From the NCBI GenBank assembly GCA_965203865.1, contig OZ241916.1:806001-870000 (forward strand): a stretch of 64,000 nucleotides of DNA, given 5' to 3'. A program made the translations under genes and the position numbers. How positions within the stretch are numbered: position 1 is the first letter of the stretch; every line of letters starts with the position of its first letter. Under the pieces are notes generated by a model. That model did no database searches, was not told the DNA's origin, and saw only the letters and a list, made by a program, of their open reading frames with translations. Below are positions 18,701 to 25,758 of the stretch, one piece after another. The DNA is from G965200765 sp965203865. GTDB lineage: Bacteria; Pseudomonadota; Gammaproteobacteria; Arenicellales; JAJDZL01.

Positions 18701-21700
18701 CACCGGCACGGCGACTTCGGGGACCGACTACACGTCGGTCGCCGGCGGCACGCTGACGTTTGCGGCGGGCACGACTAGCCAGACGATTGCCGTGTCGGTG
18801 ACGGGCGATACGACGCAGGAGGGGAACGAGACGGTGGTGCTCGAGCTGAGCAATGCGACGACCGGCATTTCGACGGCGAGCGGCACCGGCACGATCACGG
18901 ACAACGACCTGGTATTTTCGATCGACTCGCCGAGCGTGGCGGAAGGCGACAGCGGCTCTGTGAACCTGACATTCACAGTGACGCTGAGTGCGTCGGCGTC
19001 GTCGTCGCACACAGTGGACTACGCCCAAACAGGCGGCACGGCGACTTCGGGGACCGACTACACGGCAGTCGCCGGCGGCACGCTGACATTTGCGGCAACT
19101 GAGACGAGCAAGACGATCACGGTGCTGGTGACAGGCGATACGGCGGACGAAGGGAACGAGACGGTGGTGATCATGCTGAGCAATGCGACGACCGGCATTT
19201 CGACGGCCAGCGGCACCGGGACGATCCGGGACGACGACCCGAAATTCTCGATCAACTCGCCGAGCGTTGTGGAAGGCGACAGCAGCACGGCGAACCTGGT
19301 GTTCACGGTGACACTGAGCGGGACGAGGTCGAGCTCGCTGCCGCTGACGGTTGACTACGCCAGTTCGGACGGAACAGCGACAGCAGGCACTGACTACAAT
19401 GCTGTTTCCGGCACGCTGACATTTGCGTCGGGTGTGTCGAGCCGGACAGTTGCGGTGTCGGTGACGGGCGACACGACGGACGAGTCGAACGAGACGGTGG
19501 TGCTCACGCTGAGCAATGCATCGGCAGGCACGGGGATTTCGACGGCGACCGGCACCGGCACGATCCGGGACGACGACCCGAATTTCTCGATCAACTCGCC
19601 GAGCGTTGTGGAAGGCGACAGCGGGCCGGTGAATCTGGTATTCACCGTTACGCTGAGCGCGTCTGCTTCGTCGCCGTACACGGTCGACTACGCCCAGACG
19701 GGCGGTACGGCGACATCCGGGACCGACTACACGGCGGTCACCGCCAGCACGCTGACGTTTACGCCGGGGACCACAACCCGGACAATTACAGTGTCGGTGA
19801 CGGGCGACACAGTGGACGAGTCGAACGAGACGGTGGTGCTCACGCTGAGCAATGCGTCGTCGGGCACGGCGATTTCGACGGCGACCGGCACCGGCACGAT
19901 CACGGACGACGATCCGAAATTTTCGATCAACTCGCCGAGCGTGGCGGAAGGCGACAGCAGTTCAGTCAACTTGGTATTCACGGTGACACTGAGCGCTTCA
20001 AGCACGTCGCAGCTCACGGTCGACTACGCGCAGACGGGCGGCACGGCGATGTCGGGGACCGACTACGCGGCGGTCACCGCCAGCACGCTGACGTTTACGC
20101 CGGGGACCACAACCCGGACGATTGCGGTGTCGGTGACGGGCGACACCGCGGACGAGTCGAACGAGACGGTGGTGCTCACGCTGAGCAATGCGTCGGCGGG
20201 CGCGGGCATTTCGACGGCGACCGGCACCGGCACGATCAGGGACGACGATCCGAAATTTTCGATCGGCAATGCGAGCGTGACGGAGGGCGACAGCGGTTCG
20301 GCGAACCTGGTGTTCACCGTTACGCTGAGTGCTTCAAGCACATCGCAGTTGACGGTCGACTACGCGCAGACGGGCGGCACGGCGACATCGGGCACCGATT
20401 ACACGGCGCTTGCTGCCAGCACGCTGACGTTTCCGGCGAACAGCACGACCCAGACGATTACGGTGCTGGCGACGGGCGACACGCTGGACGAGTCGAATGA
20501 GACGGTGGTGCTCACGCTGAGCAATGCGACGTCGGGCGCAGGCATTTCTACAGCGACCGGCACCGGCACGATCCGGGACGACGACCCGAAATTTTCGATC
20601 AACTCGCCGAATGTGACAGAAGCCGACAGCAACTCGGTGAACCTGGTGTTCACGGTGACACTGAGCGCGTCAAGCTCGTCGCAGTTGACGGTGGACTACG
20701 CTCAGACGGGCGGCACGGCGACATCGGGGACCGACTACACGGCGGTCGCCGCCGGCACGCTGACGTTTGCGGCCGGGACGACGAGCCGGACGATCACGGT
20801 ATCGGTGACGGGCGACACAGCGAACGAGGTGAACGAGACGGTGATCATCACGCTGAGTAATGCGACGGCCGGCGCGGGCATTTCAACGGCGACCGGCACC
20901 GGAACAATCACGGACAACGACACGCCCGGCTTTTCGATCAATTCGCCGAGCGTGGCGGAAGGCGACAGCAGCACGACGAACCTGGTGTTCACCGTGACAC
21001 TGAGTCCGGCGCCGGCGACTGCGGCGACGGTGAACTGGGCCGAAGGTACCGGGGGCACGGCGACTTCGGGTACCGACTACACCGCGATTACGGGCGGCAC
21101 GCTGACGTTTTCGGCGGGGACCGCGACCCAGACGATTACGGTATCAGTGACAGGGGACACGACGCACGAGGCGGACGAGACGGTAGTGCTCACGCTGAGC
21201 AATGCGTCGGCCGGCACGAACATCTCGACGGCGAGCGGCACCGGCACCATCACCAACGACGATTCGGGCCTCACGATCGACTCGCCGAGCGTGACGGAGG
21301 GCGACAGCGGCGCGGCGAACCTGGTGTTCACGGTGACGCTGGATCCGGCGTCGTCGTCTCAGGTGACGGTGAACTACGCCCGCACGGGCGGCACGGCAAC
21401 GTCGGGCACCGACTTCACGGCGCTGGCCGCCAGCACCACGCTGACGTTTGCGGCGAACGAAACAAGCAAGACAATCACGGTGTCGGTGACGGGCGACACG
21501 ATCAACGAGGCGAACGAGACAGTGATCGTCACGCTGAGCAGCGCCTCGGGCGCGGACATTGTGACAGCCAGCGGCACTGGGACGATCACGGACGACGACA
21601 CGCCCAGCTTTTCGATCGACTCGCCGAGCGTGGTGGAGGGCGACAGCGGTTCGGTGAATCTGGAGTTCACAGTGACACTGAGTCCGGCCAGCTACCAGGC

Positions 21701-24700
21701 TACGACAGTGGACTATGCGAGTACAACTATGGGCACGGCGACTGCGGGGACCGACTTTACGGTTATCTCGGCTACCACATTGACGTTTGCGGCTGGGGAC
21801 ACGAGCAAGACGTTCATGTTGTCGGTGACGGGGGACACGACTGACGAGGGTGCGAGCGAGACGGTGGTGGTCGCGCTGAGCGATGCGACCGGCAATGCAG
21901 AGATCGGGACATCAAGCGGCACCGGTACGATCACGGACAACGACCCGAAATTTTCGATCGACTCGCCTACGGTGACGGAGGGCGACAGCGGCTCGGTGAA
22001 TCTGACATTCGAAGTGACACTGAATACTGCAGGCAATTCGCAGTACACGGTTGACTACGCCAGTTCGGACGGGTCTACGAACGGTGCGACTGCCGGTACC
22101 GACTACACGGCAGTCTCCGGCACGCTGACGTTTCCGGCGGGGACCACGAGCCGGATGATCCGGGTGTCGGTGACGGGCGACACGGCGAACGAGGCGAACG
22201 AGACGGTGGTGGTTACGCTGAGCAATCCGTCAGCGGGCACGGCAATTGCGACGGCGAGCGGCACGGGTACGATCACAGACAACGACACGCCGAGCTTTTC
22301 GGTCAACTCGCCGAGCGTGGCGGAGGGCGACAGCAGCACGACGAACCTGGTGTTCACGGTAACGCTGAGTCCGGCACCGGCGGCTCAGGCGACGGTGAAC
22401 TACGCCAGTTCGGACGGTACGGCGACTGCGGGTACCGACTATACGGCGGTCTCCGGTACGCTGACATTTTCGGCGGGAGATACGAGCAAGACGATTACGA
22501 TAGTGGTGACGGGAGACACGGCGTACGAGGCGAACGAGACCGTGGTGATCACGCTGAGCAGTGCGTCGACGGGCACGAACATTGCGACGGCGACCGGTAC
22601 CGGTACGATTACCAACGATGATCCCGGCCTTTCGATTAACTCGCCGAGCGTGACCGAGGGCGACAGCGGCTCGGTGAACCTGGTGTTCACGGTGACGCTT
22701 GCACCGGCGGAGCCGTCGGGATCGGTGACGGTGAACTACGCCCGTACGGGCGGTACGGCGACTTCGGGAACCGACTTCACTGCGCTTGCCGCCAGCACCA
22801 CGCTGACGTTTGCGGCGAACGAGACCAGCAAGACGATCACGGTTTCGGTGACGGGCGACACGGTGAACGAGGCGGACGAGACGGTAATTGTCACACTGAG
22901 CAGTGCCTCGGGTGCGACCATTGTGACGGCGAGCGGCACGGGTACGATCCGGGACAACGACACGCCGGGGTTTTCGATCGACTCGCCGAGCGTGGCGGAG
23001 GGCGACAGCGGCTCGGTGAACCTGGTGTTCACGGTTTCGCTGAGTCCGGCCAGCTACCAGGCGGCGACGGTGAACTACGCCGTTACGAGCGGTACGGCGA
23101 CGTCGGGGACCGACTACACGGCGGTCGCAGCCAGCTCGCTGTCGTTTTCAGCGGGGGATACGAGCAAGACGATTACGGTGCAGGTGACGGGCGACATAGC
23201 GAACGAGCCCGACGAGACCGTGGTTATTACGCTGAGCAATGCGACGGGCAATGCAGAGATCGGGACCGCGACCGGCACCGGGACAATCACCAACGACGAC
23301 CCGGGCATTTCGATCGCTGATGCAACCATTGAAGAGGGCGATGAGGACGAGACAACTACGCTGACGTTCACGGTGACGATGAATCCGGCGGCGAAAGTCC
23401 GGACAACGGTAAGCTACGCCAGTTCGGACGGTACGGCGACTGCGGGTACCGACTATACGGCGGTCTCCGGTACGCTGACGTTTGAGGAGAACGACGACAG
23501 CAGGACGATTGAGGTTTCAGTGCTCGGGGATATCCTGTCGGAGCCGGACGAGACGGTAGTGGTGACGCTGAGCAACCCGAACCCGTCGTACACGCTGGTG
23601 GATGCCAGTGCCACGGGCACCATAGAAGACAACGACGAGCTGGTGCAGGACGAGCTGGACATGGAGATTGTGGCGGAAGTTGCACGCGAGGTTACCACGA
23701 GCGTGGTGGCTGCGGTCAGCAGCCGGGTGGCTTCGGTGGTCGGCGGTGCGGCGGTTGCGCCCCCGGTTGATGTTCCACCGGTCAATGTTCCATCGACTAG
23801 CGTGCCTTCGACGGGTGGATTTGCAGATAGCGGTTTACTTTCGATTCTGGCGCGTTCCGTGCGGCACGACCGCGAACGCGACCGCGGCTTGGAGCGTTCG
23901 GAGATGTCGCTGTACCGTTCACTGGACGGTGCGAGCTTTGCCTACTCGCCGAGTACCCTGAGTGCGAACGGCTCGGCCGGTGCTTCCGGCATTCTGACAG
24001 TGTGGGGCTCGGTTGACTATCGCAAGCTGTCGGGAAGTGGCGAGGGTGAGCTGAGATGGGACGGCGAGCTGGCGTCTTTGAATATTGGAACCGACACGCT
24101 GAGCGAGTCCGGTGTTCTGGTCGGCGTGGCGGTCGGCGCGTCGAAGGGAAGCTTCGGCTATCAGGGCAGTATCGGCGGTAGCAGCGGAGTGCTGAAGATT
24201 CGGGTGAAGACGCTGAACCCCTATGTTGGCTGGTCGGTGTCGGAGTCGGCGAGCCTGTGGGCATCGGTCGGCTACGGCAAGGGCAAGATCAACTACAACG
24301 ACAATGCGTCCGGAGCATCTTCCAGCAAGATGTCGCTGGCCAGTGCGGCTTTCGGAGGACGCTATCGCCTGTTTTCGGCTAGTGGTTCAGCAGACGGTCG
24401 TTTGATTCAGGTGGCCCTCAAGGGCGAGGCCTGGGGTCTTCAGAACAAGGTTGAGGGGGACGAGAAGCGTCCGATGGGATCGAAGTCGCGGGCGCAAGGG
24501 ATGCGCATTGCGATTGAAAGGCATCGTAGCGGTGTGCTTGAATCCGGCGCTTCGCTGGTGCTGTCCGGCGAGGCCGGCGTGCGCTGGGACGGCGGCGACG
24601 GCGATACCGGAACCGGTTTTGAGATGGGCGGCACAGCGAACTACGGCAATTCTGCGACTGGAATGAAGATGGTTGCGACGGCACGCGTCCTGGTGGACCA

Positions 24701-25103
24701 TGAAAGCGACCGGAAGGAGTGGGGCGCCGGCTTGACTGTTGGGTGCCGTATGGATGGTCGAGAGATTGGCATGACCTACAAGTCTTCCCTGTCGCACGGG
24801 CAGGCGAAAAGCGGTGTTGACTCTCTCTGGGACAGTAGCGCCGCCAGTCGAGCATCGTCCGAAGAGGATAGCTTGGCGACGCGTCTGGAAGCGGAGGTTG
24901 GCTATCGATTCTACGGAAGCAGCGGCCTGCACACGCCGTATGTTGGATTCGGAGCGGAAGACGGCAGCAGGCGCGACTACCGCGTCGGCATGCGCTATGC
25001 GAGCGGTTCAGCGTTATCCTCAGGCCTGGAGTTTGAGCGTCGCGAAGCGAGAAGCAAGCGGCCTGACCACAGGGTCATGCTGAAGGGGCGAATGAACTGG
25101 TAG
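9759..25103 (+). CDS. Giant autotransporter-like surface protein with about 39 Calx-beta repeats
   Basis: The 5114-residue frame begins MLSDAKAYYFTSPSG, which is the end of a signal peptide whose start lies upstream in another frame. About 130 unique residues come first, then a Calx-beta-like segment (SDTSEGSVSPSELVFTTMDY). From nt 10511 to about 23630 come 39 repeats of about 111 residues. Each runs FSI(D/N)SPSVTEGDSG, then (A/S)GTDYT, LTFAAGETSKTITV, GDT.(D/N)E.NETV and GTGTI.D(N/D)D. Acidic positions in Calx-beta domains bind Ca2+. A Pro/Val-rich linker leads to a C-terminal block of about 420 residues with alternating strands (SGILTVWGSVDYRKL, LNPYVGWSVSESASLWASVG) ending in Trp, as in autotransporter beta-barrels. 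Likely a secreted, outer-membrane-anchored adhesin. Base composition is G+C-richer than neighbours. Confidence 0.85.
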   Translation: MLSDAKAYYFTSPSGISGTTIYEDQFDSGSVSAKFAVHDWRRFPSWDASKVRLQNAPAGLTIVGGRTLRVFDPSLTNHCWYQLPPLCIEIDLRWSSTADVTTDTTVTVQVQGGLFESSISGWHDVGSFTIKAVVEELQVSTPTNSATVTEAGSKSEFTVRLGKAPTAKVTVNVSSSDTSEGSVSPSELVFTTMDYSTTQSVTVTGVDDSIYDGSQSWNVVLDPSSTDTGYNALSNVNVAMTTTNDESAPTFSINSPSVTEGDTGSVNLTFTVTLSAASALQHKVNYADAGTGTAMSGTDYTALAASSTLTFAAGETSKTITVPVSGDTAVEANETVVISLSNATGGAGISTARGTGTITDDDLKFSIDSPSVTEGDSGSVNLVFTVTLNASVSTQHTVDFADAGTGTATSGTDYTAITGSTLTFAANETSKTITVPVRGDTAQEGNETVVISLSNATGGAGIATASGTGTIIDNDITFSINSPSVTEGDSGSVNLVFTVTLSASVSSTHTVAYADAGTGTATSGTDYTSITGGTLTFAANETTKTITVSVTGDTLGEGNETVVISLSNATTGISTATGTGTIRDNDLEFSIDSPSVTEGDSGSVNLVFTVTLNAAVSSTHTVDYADAGTGTATSGTDYTSISGGTLTFAANETSKMITVPVRGDTLNEGNETVVISLSNATTSISTASGTGTIRDNDLVFSIDSPSVTEGDTGSVNLVFTVTLNASVSSPQTVDYADAGTGTATSGTDYTSVTGGTLTFAANETSKTITVLVTGDTTQEGNETVVISLSNATSSISTARGTGTGTITDNDLVFSINSPSVTEGDSSMANLTFTVTLNASSTSQHTVNYADAGSGTATSGTDYTAVTAGMLTFAAGQTSKTITVSVTGDTIDEGNETVVISLSNASTGIATSSGTGTIRDDDPKFSINSPSVTEGDSSSASLTFTVTLSASSTSPYTVDYADAGTGTATSGTDYTAITASTLTFAPGVTTQTITVSVTGDTTDEGMGETVVISLSNASSGTAIATASGTGMIRDNDPKFSIGGVSVAEPDSGSNNLTFTVSLSAASTSQYTVDYADAGTGTATSGTDYMAVTPGRLTFAPGERIKSVVVSVRGDTEDEDNETVVLRLSNATVGAGIMTADGTGTILDNDPKFSIDSPSVTEGDSGSVNLVFTVTLSASSTSPLTVNYAQTGGTATSGTDYTTIPNGTLTFAAGETSKTITVSVTGDTANEGNETVAITLSNATSGTGIGTATGTGTIIDNDLTFSIDSPSVTEGDSGSVNLVFTVTLSASVSSTHTVDYADAGTGTATSGTDYTSVAGGTLTFAANETSKTITVLVTGDTSNEGNETVVIELSNATTSISTARGTGTITDNDLVFSIDSPSVTEGDSSSVNLTFTVTLSASVSSQHTVNYADAGSGTAASGTDYTSISGGTLTFAANETSKTITVSVTGDTLDEGTGETVVISLSNATTGISTASGTGTITDNDPKFSINSPTVTEGDSGSVNLDFTVTLSGAGNSQYTVDYASSDGSTNGATAGTDYTAVSGTLTFAAGETSKTIRVSVTGDTTGEPSETVVIELSNASAGTGIATASGTGTIVDNDLVFSIDSPSVVEGDTGSVNLVFTVTLSLTSASQHTVDYADASTGTATSGTDYTSISGGTLTFSPGETSKTITVSVRGDTLNEGNETVVISLSNATTSIATASGTGTIRDNDLVFSIDSPSVTEGDSNSVNLVFTVTLNASSTSPQTVDYADAGTGTATSGTDYTAVTGSTLTFAANETSKTITVSVTGDTANEGNETVAITLSNATTGIRTASGTGTIIDNDLTFSIDSPSVTEGDSSTANLIFTITLNASSTSPHTVDYADAGTGTATSGTDYTAVTANTLTFAPGVTTQTITVSVTGDTVDEGHETVAITLSNATTGISTASGTGTITDDDPKFSINSPTATEGDSSSVNLVFTVTLSASSTSPYTVDYADAGTGTATSGTDYTAVTASTLTFAAGETSKTITVSVTGDTTDEGTGETVVISLSNASSGTAIATASGTGTITDNDPKFSINSPTATEGDSSSASLVFTVTLSAAGASPYTVDYAQTGGTATSGTDYTAVTADTLTFAAGTTSQTITVPVTGDTLDESNETVVLTLSNASAGTGIATSTGTGTITDDDPKFSIDSPSATEGDSGQANLIFTVTLSASSTSQLTVDYAQTGGTAMSGTDYAAVTAGTLTFAASETTKTITVLVTGDTADESNETVIVTLSNASAGTGIATSTGTGTIRDDDPKFSINSPSVTEGDSGQASLTFTVTLSASSTSQLTVDYAQTGGTATSGTDYTAVTADTLTFPANSTTQTITVLVTGDTLDESSETVVLTLSNASAGAGIATATGTGTITDDDPKFSINSPSVTEGDSGQASLTFTVTLSASSTSQLTVDYAQTGGTATSGTDYAAVTADTLTFAASETTKTITVLVTGDTADESNETVVLTLSNATAGTGIATATGTGTITDDDPKFSIDSPSVTEGDSGSVNLVFTVTLSASSTSQLTVDYAQTGGTATSGTDYTAVAAGTLTFAASETTKTITVSVTGDTTGEGNETVEITLSNATSGTGIATATGTGTIRDNDLAFSIDSPSVAEGDSNSASLVFTVTLSSSSTSQHTVDYADAGNGTATSGTDYASIAGSTLTFAAGETSKTFTVSVTGDTLNEGNETIVISLSNATTGIATASGTGTIVDNDLVFSIDSPSVAEGDSSSVNMTFTVRLSASASSPHTVDYADAGTGTASSGTDYTSIAGGTLTFGAGVTSRTITVSVTGDTAIEGNETIVISLSNATTGIATASGIGTIRDDDLVFSIDSPSVAEGDSGSVNLVFTVSLSTASASPHTVDYADAGSGTASSGTDYTSVVAGTLTFAASETSKTITVSVRGDTLNEGNETVVLALSNASAGTAIATSTGTGTIRDDDLVFSIDSPSVTEGDSGSVNLTFTVTLNASASSTQTVDYADAGTGTATSGTDYTSVAGGTLTFAAGTTSQTIAVSVTGDTTQEGNETVVLELSNATTGISTASGTGTITDNDLVFSIDSPSVAEGDSGSVNLTFTVTLSASASSSHTVDYAQTGGTATSGTDYTAVAGGTLTFAATETSKTITVLVTGDTADEGNETVVIMLSNATTGISTASGTGTIRDDDPKFSINSPSVVEGDSSTANLVFTVTLSGTRSSSLPLTVDYASSDGTATAGTDYNAVSGTLTFASGVSSRTVAVSVTGDTTDESNETVVLTLSNASAGTGISTATGTGTIRDDDPNFSINSPSVVEGDSGPVNLVFTVTLSASASSPYTVDYAQTGGTATSGTDYTAVTASTLTFTPGTTTRTITVSVTGDTVDESNETVVLTLSNASSGTAISTATGTGTITDDDPKFSINSPSVAEGDSSSVNLVFTVTLSASSTSQLTVDYAQTGGTAMSGTDYAAVTASTLTFTPGTTTRTIAVSVTGDTADESNETVVLTLSNASAGAGISTATGTGTIRDDDPKFSIGNASVTEGDSGSANLVFTVTLSASSTSQLTVDYAQTGGTATSGTDYTALAASTLTFPANSTTQTITVLATGDTLDESNETVVLTLSNATSGAGISTATGTGTIRDDDPKFSINSPNVTEADSNSVNLVFTVTLSASSSSQLTVDYAQTGGTATSGTDYTAVAAGTLTFAAGTTSRTITVSVTGDTANEVNETVIITLSNATAGAGISTATGTGTITDNDTPGFSINSPSVAEGDSSTTNLVFTVTLSPAPATAATVNWAEGTGGTATSGTDYTAITGGTLTFSAGTATQTITVSVTGDTTHEADETVVLTLSNASAGTNISTASGTGTITNDDSGLTIDSPSVTEGDSGAANLVFTVTLDPASSSQVTVNYARTGGTATSGTDFTALAASTTLTFAANETSKTITVSVTGDTINEANETVIVTLSSASGADIVTASGTGTITDDDTPSFSIDSPSVVEGDSGSVNLEFTVTLSPASYQATTVDYASTTMGTATAGTDFTVISATTLTFAAGDTSKTFMLSVTGDTTDEGASETVVVALSDATGNAEIGTSSGTGTITDNDPKFSIDSPTVTEGDSGSVNLTFEVTLNTAGNSQYTVDYASSDGSTNGATAGTDYTAVSGTLTFPAGTTSRMIRVSVTGDTANEANETVVVTLSNPSAGTAIATASGTGTITDNDTPSFSVNSPSVAEGDSSTTNLVFTVTLSPAPAAQATVNYASSDGTATAGTDYTAVSGTLTFSAGDTSKTITIVVTGDTAYEANETVVITLSSASTGTNIATATGTGTITNDDPGLSINSPSVTEGDSGSVNLVFTVTLAPAEPSGSVTVNYARTGGTATSGTDFTALAASTTLTFAANETSKTITVSVTGDTVNEADETVIVTLSSASGATIVTASGTGTIRDNDTPGFSIDSPSVAEGDSGSVNLVFTVSLSPASYQAATVNYAVTSGTATSGTDYTAVAASSLSFSAGDTSKTITVQVTGDIANEPDETVVITLSNATGNAEIGTATGTGTITNDDPGISIADATIEEGDEDETTTLTFTVTMNPAAKVRTTVSYASSDGTATAGTDYTAVSGTLTFEENDDSRTIEVSVLGDILSEPDETVVVTLSNPNPSYTLVDASATGTIEDNDELVQDELDMEIVAEVAREVTTSVVAAVSSRVASVVGGAAVAPPVDVPPVNVPSTSVPSTGGFADSGLLSILARSVRHDRERDRGLERSEMSLYRSLDGASFAYSPSTLSANGSAGASGILTVWGSVDYRKLSGSGEGELRWDGELASLNIGTDTLSESGVLVGVAVGASKGSFGYQGSIGGSSGVLKIRVKTLNPYVGWSVSESASLWASVGYGKGKINYNDNASGASSSKMSLASAAFGGRYRLFSASGSADGRLIQVALKGEAWGLQNKVEGDEKRPMGSKSRAQGMRIAIERHRSGVLESGASLVLSGEAGVRWDGGDGDTGTGFEMGGTANYGNSATGMKMVATARVLVDHESDRKEWGAGLTVGCRMDGREIGMTYKSSLSHGQAKSGVDSLWDSSAASRASSEEDSLATRLEAEVGYRFYGSSGLHTPYVGFGAEDGSRRDYRVGMRYASGSALSSGLEFERREARSKRPDHRVMLKGRMNW
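10511..23640. repeat. Tandem DNA array encoding Calx-beta domains (about 333-bp period)
   Basis: Roughly 39 direct repeats of about 330-340 bp follow one another without interruption. Neighbouring units often share exact stretches (for example units near 16560 and 16900 are almost the same), which suggests unit gain, loss and gene conversion. Units after about 20930 are more divergent (SPAPA, SPASYQA variants) and the last, ISIADATIEEGDEDE, is the most different. Assembly of such an array from short reads is unreliable, so the exact copy number should be treated with care. Confidence 0.9.
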
Positions 25104-25131
25104 GAAGGAAAGAATCAGCACCGATATTCTT

Positions 25132-25168
25132 GCATCTGGACATTGCAGCAGGTGTAGCGTCCAGATGC
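25132..25168 (+). terminator. Stem-loop 29 bases after the giant gene
   Basis: Perfect 10-bp arms GCATCTGGAC and GTCCAGATGC are separated by 17 bases. It is well placed to end transcription of the surface gene, but there is no T-run after it, so it is not a textbook intrinsic terminator. Confidence 0.4.
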
Positions 25169-25758
25169 AGAAATAGGCTGTGCAATGCTGACCGCTCAAG
25201 CCGAGTTCAACCCGCAGCATCCTGCCAAGTCCGGTCAATGCGCATGAACATCGCGGGGGTACGAGCCCCGCAAAATGAATTTGCAAAATGGTAGTAAGTC
25301 CTCACTTTTAGGGTTTGACACGCACTTGGGCGGCGTGTCAAAAAATCGGCATTTTCGGCATGCTCAGGGATCTTCCACTGCATTGCGGGCAGGAATCCCT
25401 GAGAGATGAAAATATCATGAAGGCAATTATGATACACATGTTGAAATCGGCCGAGCGAGCATCAGTGCTATTGCCCGTCGCGATAGTTGCGACCGTAAGA
25501 AACTTTAGCGCATGCCTGTCGTTTGTACTGTGCGAAGACTAGGGGCAAGGCGGAGCATTCTATCGCTATATTTGGCAGGATTTTCACTTGACCGGTAGTT
25601 TCAGGACTTGGGACGATCTGTGAATTTGCTTTTCGAATACTCAAATACGATAAAACCAATGCATAGGAGTAAATTGTTAATAAACATTGATTGTCCAAAA
25701 TAATGTACCATTTCCAGCTTGTGTAGTAAATCTGAATCAATGTCCTTACTGAGTTGCC
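25169..25758. other. Hairpin-rich intergenic stretch
   Basis: No convincing gene is seen. Three further stem-loops follow the one at 25132: GCGGGG/CCCCGC at 25253-25271, TTTGACACGC/GCGTGTCAAA at 25314-25342 (10-bp perfect arms, 9-base loop), and CTCAGGGAT/ATCCCTGAG at 25363-25403. They could be terminators, a structured RNA or remains of mobile DNA. The last 200 bases are A+T-rich and should hold the promoter of the next gene. Confidence 0.45.

Noticed and set aside
23668..24932. Overlapping frames inside the C-terminal barrel region
   Set aside because: They are Arg/Pro-rich out-of-frame translations without motifs; the main frame has clear beta-strand periodicity.
25314..25342. Intrinsic terminator TTTGACACGC/GCGTGTCAAA
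   Set aside because: The stem is perfect, but A-runs rather than T-runs follow on the plus strand and the minus strand has no T-run after the stem.
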